Below the pieces are notes generated by a model that ran no database searches, was not told where the DNA came from, and was given only the letters and a program-made list of their open reading frames with translations. From Actinomycetota bacterium (GTDB taxonomy: Bacteria > Actinomycetota > Actinomycetes > Nanopelagicales > Nanopelagicaceae), in assembly GCA_009704285.1 (NCBI GenBank), contig WLEM01000044.1:1-5623 (forward strand): 5,623 nt of DNA, written 5' to 3'. This document shows, in pieces, positions 1-5,039 of this stretch (the stretch's first letter is position 1; each line of letters begins with the position of its first letter). The translations under genes were made by a program, and so were the position numbers.

Positions 1-41
1 TAGTAAATGGGCGTGGTTAAGTAAAAAGATTTTTCGGCCAT
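1..41 (-). CDS. metG: Methionyl-tRNA synthetase, N-terminal fragment (cut by window edge)
   Basis: Reading leftwards from the ATG at 41-39, the 13 complete codons give MAEKSFYLTTPIY, and the following partial codon TA can only be Tyr or a stop. FYLTTPIYY is the conserved opening strand of class I methionyl-tRNA synthetases, which continues towards the HIGH signature outside this window. The enzyme charges tRNA-Met with methionine in the cytoplasm. The start lies 2 nt after the rsmI stop codon. A TAnnnT box ends 6 nt before the ATG, so the gene may be transcribed leaderless as well as by readthrough from rsmI. The same rsmI-metG neighbourhood is known in mycobacteria. Only the N-terminus is visible, so the call rests on a short but characteristic motif. 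Confidence 0.82.
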   Translation of the reverse strand, partial: MAEKSFYLTTPIY

Positions 42-43
42 GA

Positions 44-886
44 TCAGATCTTATCCTCACTCTTATAGGTAACCATGGCATCAAATACAACTCGCTTAGC
101 AACTGCATATTTCTTCGCTACTTGTGCGATTGCCTCTTTACGGCTTTCACCAATTTCTTCAAGCTCTAAAACCATTTTAATTAGATCCTCATCAGCAATC
201 TGTCTGCTTGCTGGATCAAAACCAGCAAGTACAACTGTTATCTCACCCAAGATCTCTTTTGATTTAGCCCAAGTAATTAGCTCTGCGATACTTCCGCGAA
301 CCACCTCTTCATAATGTTTACTCATTTCCCGACAGATCGCACCACTTCGATCTAATCCAAATGCGGCTCCTGCATCAACTAGGCACTCAGTAATTCTGTG
401 TGGTGCTTCAAAAAAGATAACAGTTCGCTCCTGCTGGGCTAGATCTTCAAACCATTTAGCTCTTGCCCCTTGTGTTCGTGGCGGAAAACCTTCAAAGCAA
501 AATCGATCAGTTGGTAATCCAGAAAGTAACAACGCAGTTGTAACAGCACTTGGTCCAGGCAAAACCTTTATCTCAACATTAGATTGCAAGGCAGCTCTTA
601 TCAATCGATACCCTGGATCTGAAATACCAGGAGCACCTGCATCAGTTGCAACTAAAACATCTTTTTGTGACTTTAGGAGATTTGTTAACTCCTCAATTTT
701 CTCACTTTCATTTCCTTCAAAAAATGAAATTACCTTGGCATTATGTTTAATGTTTAAGTCTTGGCAAAGCCTGGCAAACTTACGTGAATCCTCCGCAGCT
801 ACATACTGAACCTGTTGAATACTTTGGATTAGATGGGCAGAGGCATCCCTTGAATCGCCAATCGGTAAGCAGGCCAGGATTAACAT
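44..886 (-). CDS. rsmI: 16S rRNA (cytidine(1402)-2'-O)-methyltransferase RsmI
   Basis: RsmI uses S-adenosylmethionine to methylate the ribose of C1402 in the ribosomal P-site, which helps decoding fidelity. The 280-residue protein has the usual family length and all main blocks of the tetrapyrrole-methylase fold. These are PIGD at residues 8-11, AEDSR at 31-35, the SAM-binding ATDAGAPGISDPGY at 80-93, LPGPSAV at 109-115, the GFPPR stretch at 133-137 and FFEAPHR at 158-164. REMSKHYEEVVRG and GEITVVLAG follow. The last ~45 residues look like the small helical C-terminal domain of this family. The ATG at 886 is favoured because a TAG stop lies two codons upstream in frame and the protein begins as actinobacterial homologues do (MLILAxxPIGDxRDAS). 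It is divergent from the O-mannosyltransferase gene and 2 nt upstream of metG. Confidence 0.96.
   Translation of the reverse strand: MLILACLPIGDSRDASAHLIQSIQQVQYVAAEDSRKFARLCQDLNIKHNAKVISFFEGNESEKIEELTNLLKSQKDVLVATDAGAPGISDPGYRLIRAALQSNVEIKVLPGPSAVTTALLLSGLPTDRFCFEGFPPRTQGARAKWFEDLAQQERTVIFFEAPHRITECLVDAGAAFGLDRSGAICREMSKHYEEVVRGSIAELITWAKSKEILGEITVVLAGFDPASRQIADEDLIKMVLELEEIGESRKEAIAQVAKKYAVAKRVVFDAMVTYKSEDKI
48..53 (-). promoter_or_regulatory. Putative -10 box (TAAGAT) of metG, inside the rsmI 3' end
   Basis: On the minus strand TAAGAT is followed by exactly 6 nt (CTGATC) and then the metG ATG. This spacing would put the transcription start at or next to the A of ATG, giving a leaderless mRNA as is common in Actinobacteria. 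The box lies within the last codons of rsmI (Asp-Lys-Ile). A possible GAGGA Shine-Dalgarno is 12 nt from the ATG, longer than the usual spacing. TAnnnT boxes are frequent by chance in AT-rich DNA. Confidence 0.4.
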
Positions 887-900
887 CTGCTAATTCTCTC

Positions 901-906
901 AGGTTA
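901..906 (-). promoter_or_regulatory. Possible -10 box (TAACCT) of rsmI
   Basis: On the minus strand TAACCT lies 14 nt before the rsmI ATG. It would give a leader of about 7-8 nt, too short for a normal Shine-Dalgarno interaction. A GAGAG purine run lies in the same interval, 9 nt before the ATG, so SD-led initiation from a more distant promoter is an alternative. No convincing -35 hexamer is visible. Confidence 0.25.
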
Positions 907-933
907 TTTCACAACTGATGTTCTATCTGGTCT

Positions 934-939
934 TAGGCT
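934..939 (+). promoter_or_regulatory. Putative -10 box (TAGGCT) of the O-mannosyltransferase gene
   Basis: TAGGCT is followed by 6 nt (GACCCT) and the ATG at 946, so transcription would begin at or near the start codon and the mRNA would be leaderless. No Shine-Dalgarno-like purine run precedes this ATG, which agrees with a leaderless start. No clear -35 element is seen at 16-18 bp. The 59-bp spacer is shared with the divergent rsmI start. Confidence 0.42.
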
Positions 940-945
940 GACCCT

Positions 946-2193
946 ATGAATAAGAGTCGGTTGCGAGAATTTGCACCTATCACCTTAATTCTTGGCTTTG
1001 CCCTCACACTTCGGCTTTGGCGACTAAACCAACCAAAAGGTTATATTTTTGATGAGATCTACTATGCAAAAAATGCAGCCTCACTAATTAATGATGGCGT
1101 TGAGTTAAATGCGCAAGGTGATGCTGAGTTTGTCGTGCACCCACCCCTGGGAAAGTGGCTAATTGGGTTGGGAATTAAGGTATTTGGCGACAATGAGTTT
1201 GGCTGGCGAATTTCAGCAGCGCTTATTGGTAGCGCCTCCGTCTTATTGATTTTTATGATTACGAAATTACTTTTTAACTCTTTATTTTTAAGTAACACTG
1301 CAGCTGCTTTGATGTCACTAGATGGCTTACACCTGGTGATGTCACGGGTTGCACTCCTTGATATCTTCCTGATGTTTTTTATTTTATTAGCATTTTATTT
1401 AATACTTCAAGATAACTTGTGGTTAAGTGGGATGGTAATTGGAGTTGCTGGTGCTACTAAGTGGAGTGCTTTTTTCCTTATACCGCTACTGATTTTACTG
1501 ACTATAAATTTTAGTAAATTTCATTGGAGTATTTTGGTAAAGCGAATTGCTCAATACATACTTACACCCCTTGGTATTTACTTTATTTCATGGAGCGGTT
1601 GGATCTTTAACTCAAATGGCTGGGGCAGGGATTCAGGCTCAAATCTGTTTTCTTCACTCTGGAATTATCACCGTGAAATTATCACTTTTCATCGAGAGTT
1701 AACTGAAGCCCATGCCTATGCAGCAAATCCGTGGAGTTGGTTAGTACTAGGCCGGCCTACCTCTTTCTACTACCAGACGCCAACAAACTGTGGTGCATCC
1801 TCTTGTTCGCAGGAGATCTTGGCAATTGGAACACCAATGCTGTGGTGGGTTGGAGTCTTTGCAATTGCAATTACTTTTGGCTTCTTTATATCTAAACCCG
1901 ATCGAATATCTGCATTTGTTTTAGCAGGAGTTGCTGGCACCTACCTGCCATGGTTTTTCATACAAGAAAGAACCACTTTCTATTTTTATTCAATTTCAAT
2001 ACTGCCATTCTTAATACTTTCTGTAATAAACCTTATGAATTGGGCCTTAAACAAAGGCTTAGATCGAAGATACCTATATGGCTATCTAGTATTAGTGGGT
2101 GTTAATTTCATTTACTTCTTACCAATATTGGTTGGATTAGAAATTCCATACTCAGATTGGATCAACCGAATGTGGTTGCCTAGCTGGATTTAA
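946..2193 (+). CDS. Polyprenyl-phosphate-mannose--protein mannosyltransferase (PMT family, GT39)
   Basis: This multispanning membrane enzyme is predicted to transfer mannose from polyprenyl-phosphate-mannose to Ser/Thr of proteins as they are exported through Sec, like Rv1002c of Mycobacterium tuberculosis. The first membrane segment (about residues 10-27) is followed by an outer loop with the catalytic acidic pair FDE (Asp36-Glu37) and HPPLGKW at 65-71. SRVALLD spans 133-139 and ATKWSA 170-175. A second outer loop carries GRPTSFYY and the NCGASSCSQE block with Cys282 and Cys287. LPW at 334-336 and ERTTF at 341-345 precede the last membrane segments. The terminus RMWLPSWI is the usual actinobacterial ending, so the gene is complete. 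At 415 residues it is roughly 100 shorter than typical actinobacterial PMTs, apparently through trimmed loops. It is divergent from rsmI, a pairing also found in mycobacteria, and its stop abuts that of sepX. Confidence 0.93.
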   Translation: MNKSRLREFAPITLILGFALTLRLWRLNQPKGYIFDEIYYAKNAASLINDGVELNAQGDAEFVVHPPLGKWLIGLGIKVFGDNEFGWRISAALIGSASVLLIFMITKLLFNSLFLSNTAAALMSLDGLHLVMSRVALLDIFLMFFILLAFYLILQDNLWLSGMVIGVAGATKWSAFFLIPLLILLTINFSKFHWSILVKRIAQYILTPLGIYFISWSGWIFNSNGWGRDSGSNLFSSLWNYHREIITFHRELTEAHAYAANPWSWLVLGRPTSFYYQTPTNCGASSCSQEILAIGTPMLWWVGVFAIAITFGFFISKPDRISAFVLAGVAGTYLPWFFIQERTTFYFYSISILPFLILSVINLMNWALNKGLDRRYLYGYLVLVGVNFIYFLPILVGLEIPYSDWINRMWLPSWI

Positions 2194-2916
2194 CTATTGG
2201 TTAACAGCTCTGTCTTCTTCAGAGAGGTTTGCTGCAATTTCTTGATCAAAAAAGTCATCATCTCTACCTGATAAAGCTTTAACTCGCTCTTGCTCAGCAC
2301 TCCACTGACCAGTAGTGGTTAGATCAATTATTCGTTTACTTGGAACCGCTTTAGCCGCTGTTGTGTAGACAGGTTTTGGAACTTTTGTTGGCTGCCAACC
2401 TTTTCGATCCTTTGGAACTACTACCACTCCAGTGATCTCTGGGCGCTCAGAAAATGGAATCCAATGCTCTTTGCTACTTTTTTCTGTAATTGGATCTGGA
2501 ATTACTGTAGTTGGAATCTTACTGTTAGTGATCTTCTCTAATGCTTTTAATCTCCTGGCTTTAAGTTGTGAGGCCACTACCTGTTTTCGAACATTTACTA
2601 CATAAATTAGTAAAGCTGTCATCGGTATTAATGTTGTAGTTAAATCTAAAAATCCAACAGATGCAAAAATCAAAGCGATAAAACTTAAAGAAAACAATGA
2701 ACCAAATATAAGTTGTCGCTGGAAATAGATTCTGCCTTTATCTTCAATTCTTGGTTCAGTCTTTACACTCGGGTTGTTTTCGGCAACTACCTGCATTGCA
2801 TTCTTATATCTTTCAATTGCTTTTCCTGAAGTGTCTTCATGCTTACTTAACCATTGCGGTAAGAAGTAGGCAGCCCACATCGCGATGATGATTAAGTAGA
2901 TAAAACCCGAACCCAT
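2194..2916 (-). CDS. sepX: SepX/GlpR-type septation membrane protein
   Basis: The protein resembles actinobacterial SepX (Streptomyces, septation) and GlpR (Corynebacterium, membrane receptor of the gephyrin-like protein Glp in division and polar growth). The start at ATG 2916 gives 240 residues beginning MGSGFIYLIIIAMWAAYFLPQWL, broken here as MGSGFIYLII and IAMWAAYFLPQWL, which matches the usual N-terminal helix ending in a PxWL motif. A TTG four codons upstream (2928) also opens the frame but adds residues not typical of the family. A charged segment (about 25-65) is followed by two adjacent membrane helices (about 68-110). The basic and then low-complexity cytoplasmic tail contains GWQPTKVPKPVY, the conserved W-P-VP-P-Y block of the family. 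The tail ends acidic (DDDFF, SEEDRA). It is the last gene of the glp-rimJ-sepX cluster and abuts the convergent mannosyltransferase with no spacer. The assignment rests on remembered family features plus gene order. Confidence 0.82.
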   Translation of the reverse strand: MGSGFIYLIIIAMWAAYFLPQWLSKHEDTSGKAIERYKNAMQVVAENNPSVKTEPRIEDKGRIYFQRQLIFGSLFSLSFIALIFASVGFLDLTTTLIPMTALLIYVVNVRKQVVASQLKARRLKALEKITNSKIPTTVIPDPITEKSSKEHWIPFSERPEITGVVVVPKDRKGWQPTKVPKPVYTTAAKAVPSKRIIDLTTTGQWSAEQERVKALSGRDDDFFDQEIAANLSEEDRAVNQ

Positions 2917-2924
2917 AAAGCACA

Positions 2925-2930
2925 ACAATA
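2925..2930 (-). promoter_or_regulatory. Possible -10 box (TATTGT) of sepX
   Basis: TATTGT on the minus strand ends 8 nt before the ATG at 2916, implying a leaderless or nearly leaderless message. No Shine-Dalgarno sequence precedes that ATG. The nearby palindrome contains TTGAAT (2946-2951, minus), a partial -35 match with a short 15-bp spacer. A private promoter would let sepX be expressed apart from glp-rimJ. Confidence 0.33.
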
Positions 2931-2940
2931 AATGTTAAAG

Positions 2941-2952
2941 GTTGAATTCAAC
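2941..2952. repeat. Perfect 12-bp palindrome upstream of sepX
   Basis: GTTGAATTCAAC reads identically on both strands. It sits in the 67-bp spacer between the rimJ stop and the sepX ATG, where a -35 element of the sepX promoter would be expected. It could be an operator for a dimeric regulator, but a single short palindrome is weak evidence. It has no loop and no following T-run, so it is not a terminator. Confidence 0.4.
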
Positions 2953-2977
2953 GGCAAATGAGCAGGTATGTCCTTAC

Positions 2978-2994
2978 TTTATTTTATTTTATTT
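2978..2994. repeat. Period-5 microsatellite (TTTAT, 3.4 units) at the rimJ stop
   Basis: Adenines at 2981, 2986 and 2991 are separated by runs of four T, giving a 17-bp tract of 5-bp period. It covers the last two codons and the TAA stop of rimJ. Slippage by one unit would alter only the extreme C-terminus of the acetyltransferase. Confidence 0.6.
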
Positions 2995-3544
2995 CTGGAT
3001 TTTCCTTAACAAAAGTAATGTGATTACGCCAATCCCCAGCAATATGAAGGTAGTTGTTTCTAGACCCTTCCAATACATACCCAGCTTTTACTGCAACTTT
3101 CTTTGATGCCTCATTTTCTGGGCGAAGGTTTATTTCAATGCGATGCAACTTAAGGCCATCAAATCCAAACTTAGTTAATAGCTTGACTGCTCTGGTGGTG
3201 TAGCCGCGGCTGGCAAAGCGTTGATCGATCCAGTAACCAATATGGGCTCCCCGCATCGCACCAAAAATTATTCCACCTAAAGTTATTTGACCAATTAGTT
3301 TTTGTTCACCATCTTCACTTAGCCAAATCCCTAGCGAGATAGATCGAAGTGCTCTTATCTCCTTATTTAACTGCATGACCATTCCATAATAAGAAGGAAG
3401 TGGTGCATTACTTTCAATCTTAGGTCTAGTTGCCTCCCAAGGTGAAAGCCAATCTCGATTTACTGCGCGAACTGCATCCCACTCTGCTTTATCCCTAAAA
3501 CGAATTGGCCTTAAGGTAATTTCATGATCAACTAATTTTTTCAA
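2984..3544 (-). CDS. rimJ: RimJ/RimL-like GNAT N-acetyltransferase
   Basis: This 186-residue single-domain GNAT enzyme uses acetyl-CoA and by family is expected to acetylate the N-terminal amine of a protein; the target is unknown. The N-terminus has ITLRPIRFRD (9-18) and the DWLSPWEATRP block (31-41) typical of the actinobacterial RimJ found beside glp. The strand GQITLGGI (85-92) leads to AHIGYWID (100-107) and the acetyl-CoA-binding turn ASRGYTTRAV (111-120). LHRIEINLRPEN (133-144) and the final YLHIAGDWRNH (165-175) complete the fold. The start is TTG at 3544: a TAG stop lies two codons upstream and no ATG is available. It overlaps the glp stop by 4 nt (TTGA), so the two are probably translationally coupled. 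The position between glp and sepX is conserved in Actinobacteria, but a role in division is only suggested by that context. Confidence 0.9.
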   Translation of the reverse strand: MKKLVDHEITLRPIRFRDKAEWDAVRAVNRDWLSPWEATRPKIESNAPLPSYYGMVMQLNKEIRALRSISLGIWLSEDGEQKLIGQITLGGIIFGAMRGAHIGYWIDQRFASRGYTTRAVKLLTKFGFDGLKLHRIEINLRPENEASKKVAVKAGYVLEGSRNNYLHIAGDWRNHITFVKENPEIK

Positions 3545-4452
3545 CGTCTATCCTGGTTTAACTTGATAACACTGACCGAATCACCAGAGTTTAATTTTTC
3601 CTCCTTCTCACCAAGTGTTATTAAACAATTTGCCTTAGAGAGTGTCATAAGTGATTCCTGATCTGCCAATGGCGATACCTGACCATCGGCATTTAATTCA
3701 CCTCTTATGTAAGAGGCTACACCTGAAGGTGAAGTTACTGATTTAGTTAACTTCACTTTCTTATTCGGCTTATCTGTACTTACGCCAGTTAACATCTTTG
3801 TGATCATTGGTCTGATAAATAGCTCTGCAGATAGAAAGTTACTAATTGGATCTCCTGGCAAAACCACTACTGGGGTTTTATCTGGACCAATCAACCCAAA
3901 GCTATGTTTGCTGCTCTCGGAAAGTTTTGGTGTGACAATTTGAATCTCGCCAAGTGTTGATATTACTGAGGTAATCAAATCAAATGATTCATCCTTTGAT
4001 TCACCACTAATTACGATCAAATCAGCTCTTACTAATTGATCTTCAATTACTAATTTTAATTGCTCGGCTGTTTCTGGAATTGTGTGTACTCGAAATGCAT
4101 GAGCTCCCACCTCTCGAGCAAAGGTGGTTAAAAACCAAGAATTACTCTCAAACTCATCATCGGTATCTGCCAATTTGCTTCCGGGCTCAACTAAGTCATC
4201 ACCGGCACTGATGATTACAACTCGTGGATGTGGTCGACATGGCAATCTATCTAGACCAAGAGAGGCAGCTAGTGCTATTTGAGTTGAATCAATTAATTGC
4301 CCGTTCCTGATTACTGGTTTTTCATCCACTAACAGGTCACTAGCCAAGGTAGCCCCATGCGCATCTAAGAGTGGCAGGTCAAGTGCGGCTAAGGGCTTAC
4401 TTAAATTAAGTAACTGCTCCTGAAAAGCGCCGACTGTCACCACTTCATCCAT
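3541..4452 (-). CDS. glp: Glp: gephyrin/MoeA-like protein with internal domain loss
   Basis: The ends and core belong to the MoeA/gephyrin-E family. The N-terminal helix has LDLPLLDAHGATLASDLL (24-41). IALAASLGLD (59-68) and RVVIISAGDDLVEPG (77-91) follow, then ESNSWFL (102-108), VVLPGDPISN (196-205) and FIRPM (212-216). A final beta-rich domain starts near 225 and includes the family's SGVASYIRG-type strand. Full-length relatives have about 400-425 residues; this one has 303. The gap falls between residues 43 and 52, where about 100 residues including the DNSAMDGYA motif should lie. The GGVS loop is replaced by GESKDESFD (150-158) and the PGKP motif by KLSESSKHSFG (176-186). Molybdate insertion into molybdopterin is therefore unlikely. 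With rimJ and sepX downstream, the better inference is the division role shown for corynebacterial Glp with GlpR. The ATG at 4452 is supported by family alignment and a TAGGGT box 6 nt upstream. Confidence 0.85.
   Translation of the reverse strand: MDEVVTVGAFQEQLLNLSKPLAALDLPLLDAHGATLASDLLVDEKPVIRNGQLIDSTQIALAASLGLDRLPCRPHPRVVIISAGDDLVEPGSKLADTDDEFESNSWFLTTFAREVGAHAFRVHTIPETAEQLKLVIEDQLVRADLIVISGESKDESFDLITSVISTLGEIQIVTPKLSESSKHSFGLIGPDKTPVVVLPGDPISNFLSAELFIRPMITKMLTGVSTDKPNKKVKLTKSVTSPSGVASYIRGELNADGQVSPLADQESLMTLSKANCLITLGEKEEKLNSGDSVSVIKLNQDRR
3551..3554 (-). promoter_or_regulatory. Shine-Dalgarno AGGA of rimJ
   Basis: AGGA lies 6 nt before the TTG start of rimJ, inside the end of glp. 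It supports the TTG start and shows that this internal operon gene uses SD-led initiation, unlike the leaderless-looking first genes of this window. Confidence 0.6.
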
Positions 4453-4458
4453 ACCTAA

Positions 4459-4464
4459 ACCCTA
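4459..4464 (-). promoter_or_regulatory. Putative -10 box (TAGGGT) of the glp-rimJ(-sepX) operon
   Basis: On the minus strand TAGGGT is followed by 6 nt (TTAGGT) and the glp ATG, the same geometry as TAGGCT before the mannosyltransferase gene. A leaderless transcript is implied. The box falls roughly where the -35 contact of the divergent 5-formyltetrahydrofolate cyclo-ligase promoter would be, so the two polymerases could exclude each other. Confidence 0.45.
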
Positions 4465-4483
4465 CTTTGCCCAAGCCATAAAT

Positions 4484-4489
4484 TAAGGT
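4484..4489 (+). promoter_or_regulatory. Putative -10 box (TAAGGT) of the cyclo-ligase gene
   Basis: TAAGGT is followed by 7 nt (AAGGGGC) and the ATG at 4497, consistent with a leaderless message. The AAGGGG run ends only 1 nt before the ATG, too close for a normal Shine-Dalgarno interaction. No good -35 hexamer is visible. Confidence 0.42.
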
Positions 4490-4496
4490 AAGGGGC

Positions 4497-5039
4497 ATGG
4501 GTAATAAAGAAAATAAATCACAGCTGCGCAAGCAGTACCGAAAAGAGAGAGCGGATCGATTTATTGCTGATAGTTGGCTCCATATTCTCTCAGCAAAAGA
4601 GTTTGAGAATATTGAAAATGTTGGTTCATACATCTCATATGAGTTTGAGCCAGAAACTAGTGATCTAAATCAAAGGTTAATCTCTGCTGGTAAAACAGTT
4701 TTTCTGCCAAAGGTTATAAAAGATAATGATTTAGCCTGGGTTAAGTGGGATGGAACGAGTGCAAATCTTAAAAAGGTTGGCAAAAGTTATGAACCAATTG
4801 GAGATGCAGATATCAATGTAAATCTTGATCTAATAATTGTGCCCGCATTACATGTTGATCGCGCAGGAAATCGACTAGGCCAAGGTGGTGGCTCTTATGA
4901 TCGCGCGTTGGCAAAAAGTAAGGCTTGGACCATCGCACTGCTGCACCGCGGTGAATTAACTAGTGAACCACTTCCAGTTGAGCCTCATGATCAAAAGGTA
5001 AAGGCTGCGGCAACTCCTGAGATTATTGTTAGATTTTAA
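4497..5039 (+). CDS. 5-formyltetrahydrofolate cyclo-ligase (methenyl-THF synthetase)
   Basis: The enzyme uses ATP to convert 5-formyltetrahydrofolate to 5,10-methenyltetrahydrofolate, returning a storage or inhibitory folate to one-carbon metabolism. The 180-residue length is normal. A basic N-terminal helix (SQLRKQYRKER, 8-18) corresponds to the conserved K-LR-x-R start of the family. VGSYISYEFEPET lies at about 41-53, FLPKV near 70 and LIIVPALHVDRAGNR before the signature RLGQGGGSYDR at 126-136, the ATP/Mg-binding loop. The glutamine in this loop departs from the usual RLGYGGG form, as is usual in actinobacterial members. The tail HDQKVKAAATPEII matches the family's conserved C-terminal block. 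The gene is divergent from glp, an arrangement common in Actinobacteria where galU often lies between; no galU is present here. Its TAA overlaps the stop of the convergent acyl-CoA dehydrogenase. Confidence 0.94.
   Translation: MGNKENKSQLRKQYRKERADRFIADSWLHILSAKEFENIENVGSYISYEFEPETSDLNQRLISAGKTVFLPKVIKDNDLAWVKWDGTSANLKKVGKSYEPIGDADINVNLDLIIVPALHVDRAGNRLGQGGGSYDRALAKSKAWTIALLHRGELTSEPLPVEPHDQKVKAAATPEIIVRF

Noticed and set aside
75..314. Plus-strand open frame of 79 codons
   Set aside because: It lies wholly antisense to the strongly conserved rsmI, is rich in Ser/Thr/Ile without motifs, and has no matching start signals.
1062..1298. Minus-strand open frame of 78 codons
   Set aside because: It is antisense to the conserved N-terminal half of the O-mannosyltransferase and shows no recognisable protein features.
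2917..2928. Upstream TTG start for sepX adding four residues
   Set aside because: The added LCF-containing start is unlike family N-termini, and the ATG at 2916 aligns with the usual MxSSGxIY-type beginning and has a promoter box at leaderless distance that overlaps the TTG.
2929..2983. tRNA or small RNA in the rimJ-sepX spacer
   Set aside because: Only about 55 bases, AT-rich, no cloverleaf arms, no TTCGA-type loop and no hairpin with a T-run.
3541..4452. glp as a frameshifted pseudogene
   Set aside because: The frame is open throughout, the regions on both sides of the deletion match the family in the same frame, and promoter box, start and coupling to rimJ are intact.
4445..4633. Minus-strand open frame of 62 codons across the glp/cyclo-ligase spacer
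   Set aside because: It is antisense to the cyclo-ligase N-terminus and ends within glp; no family resemblance, and it would occupy both predicted promoters.
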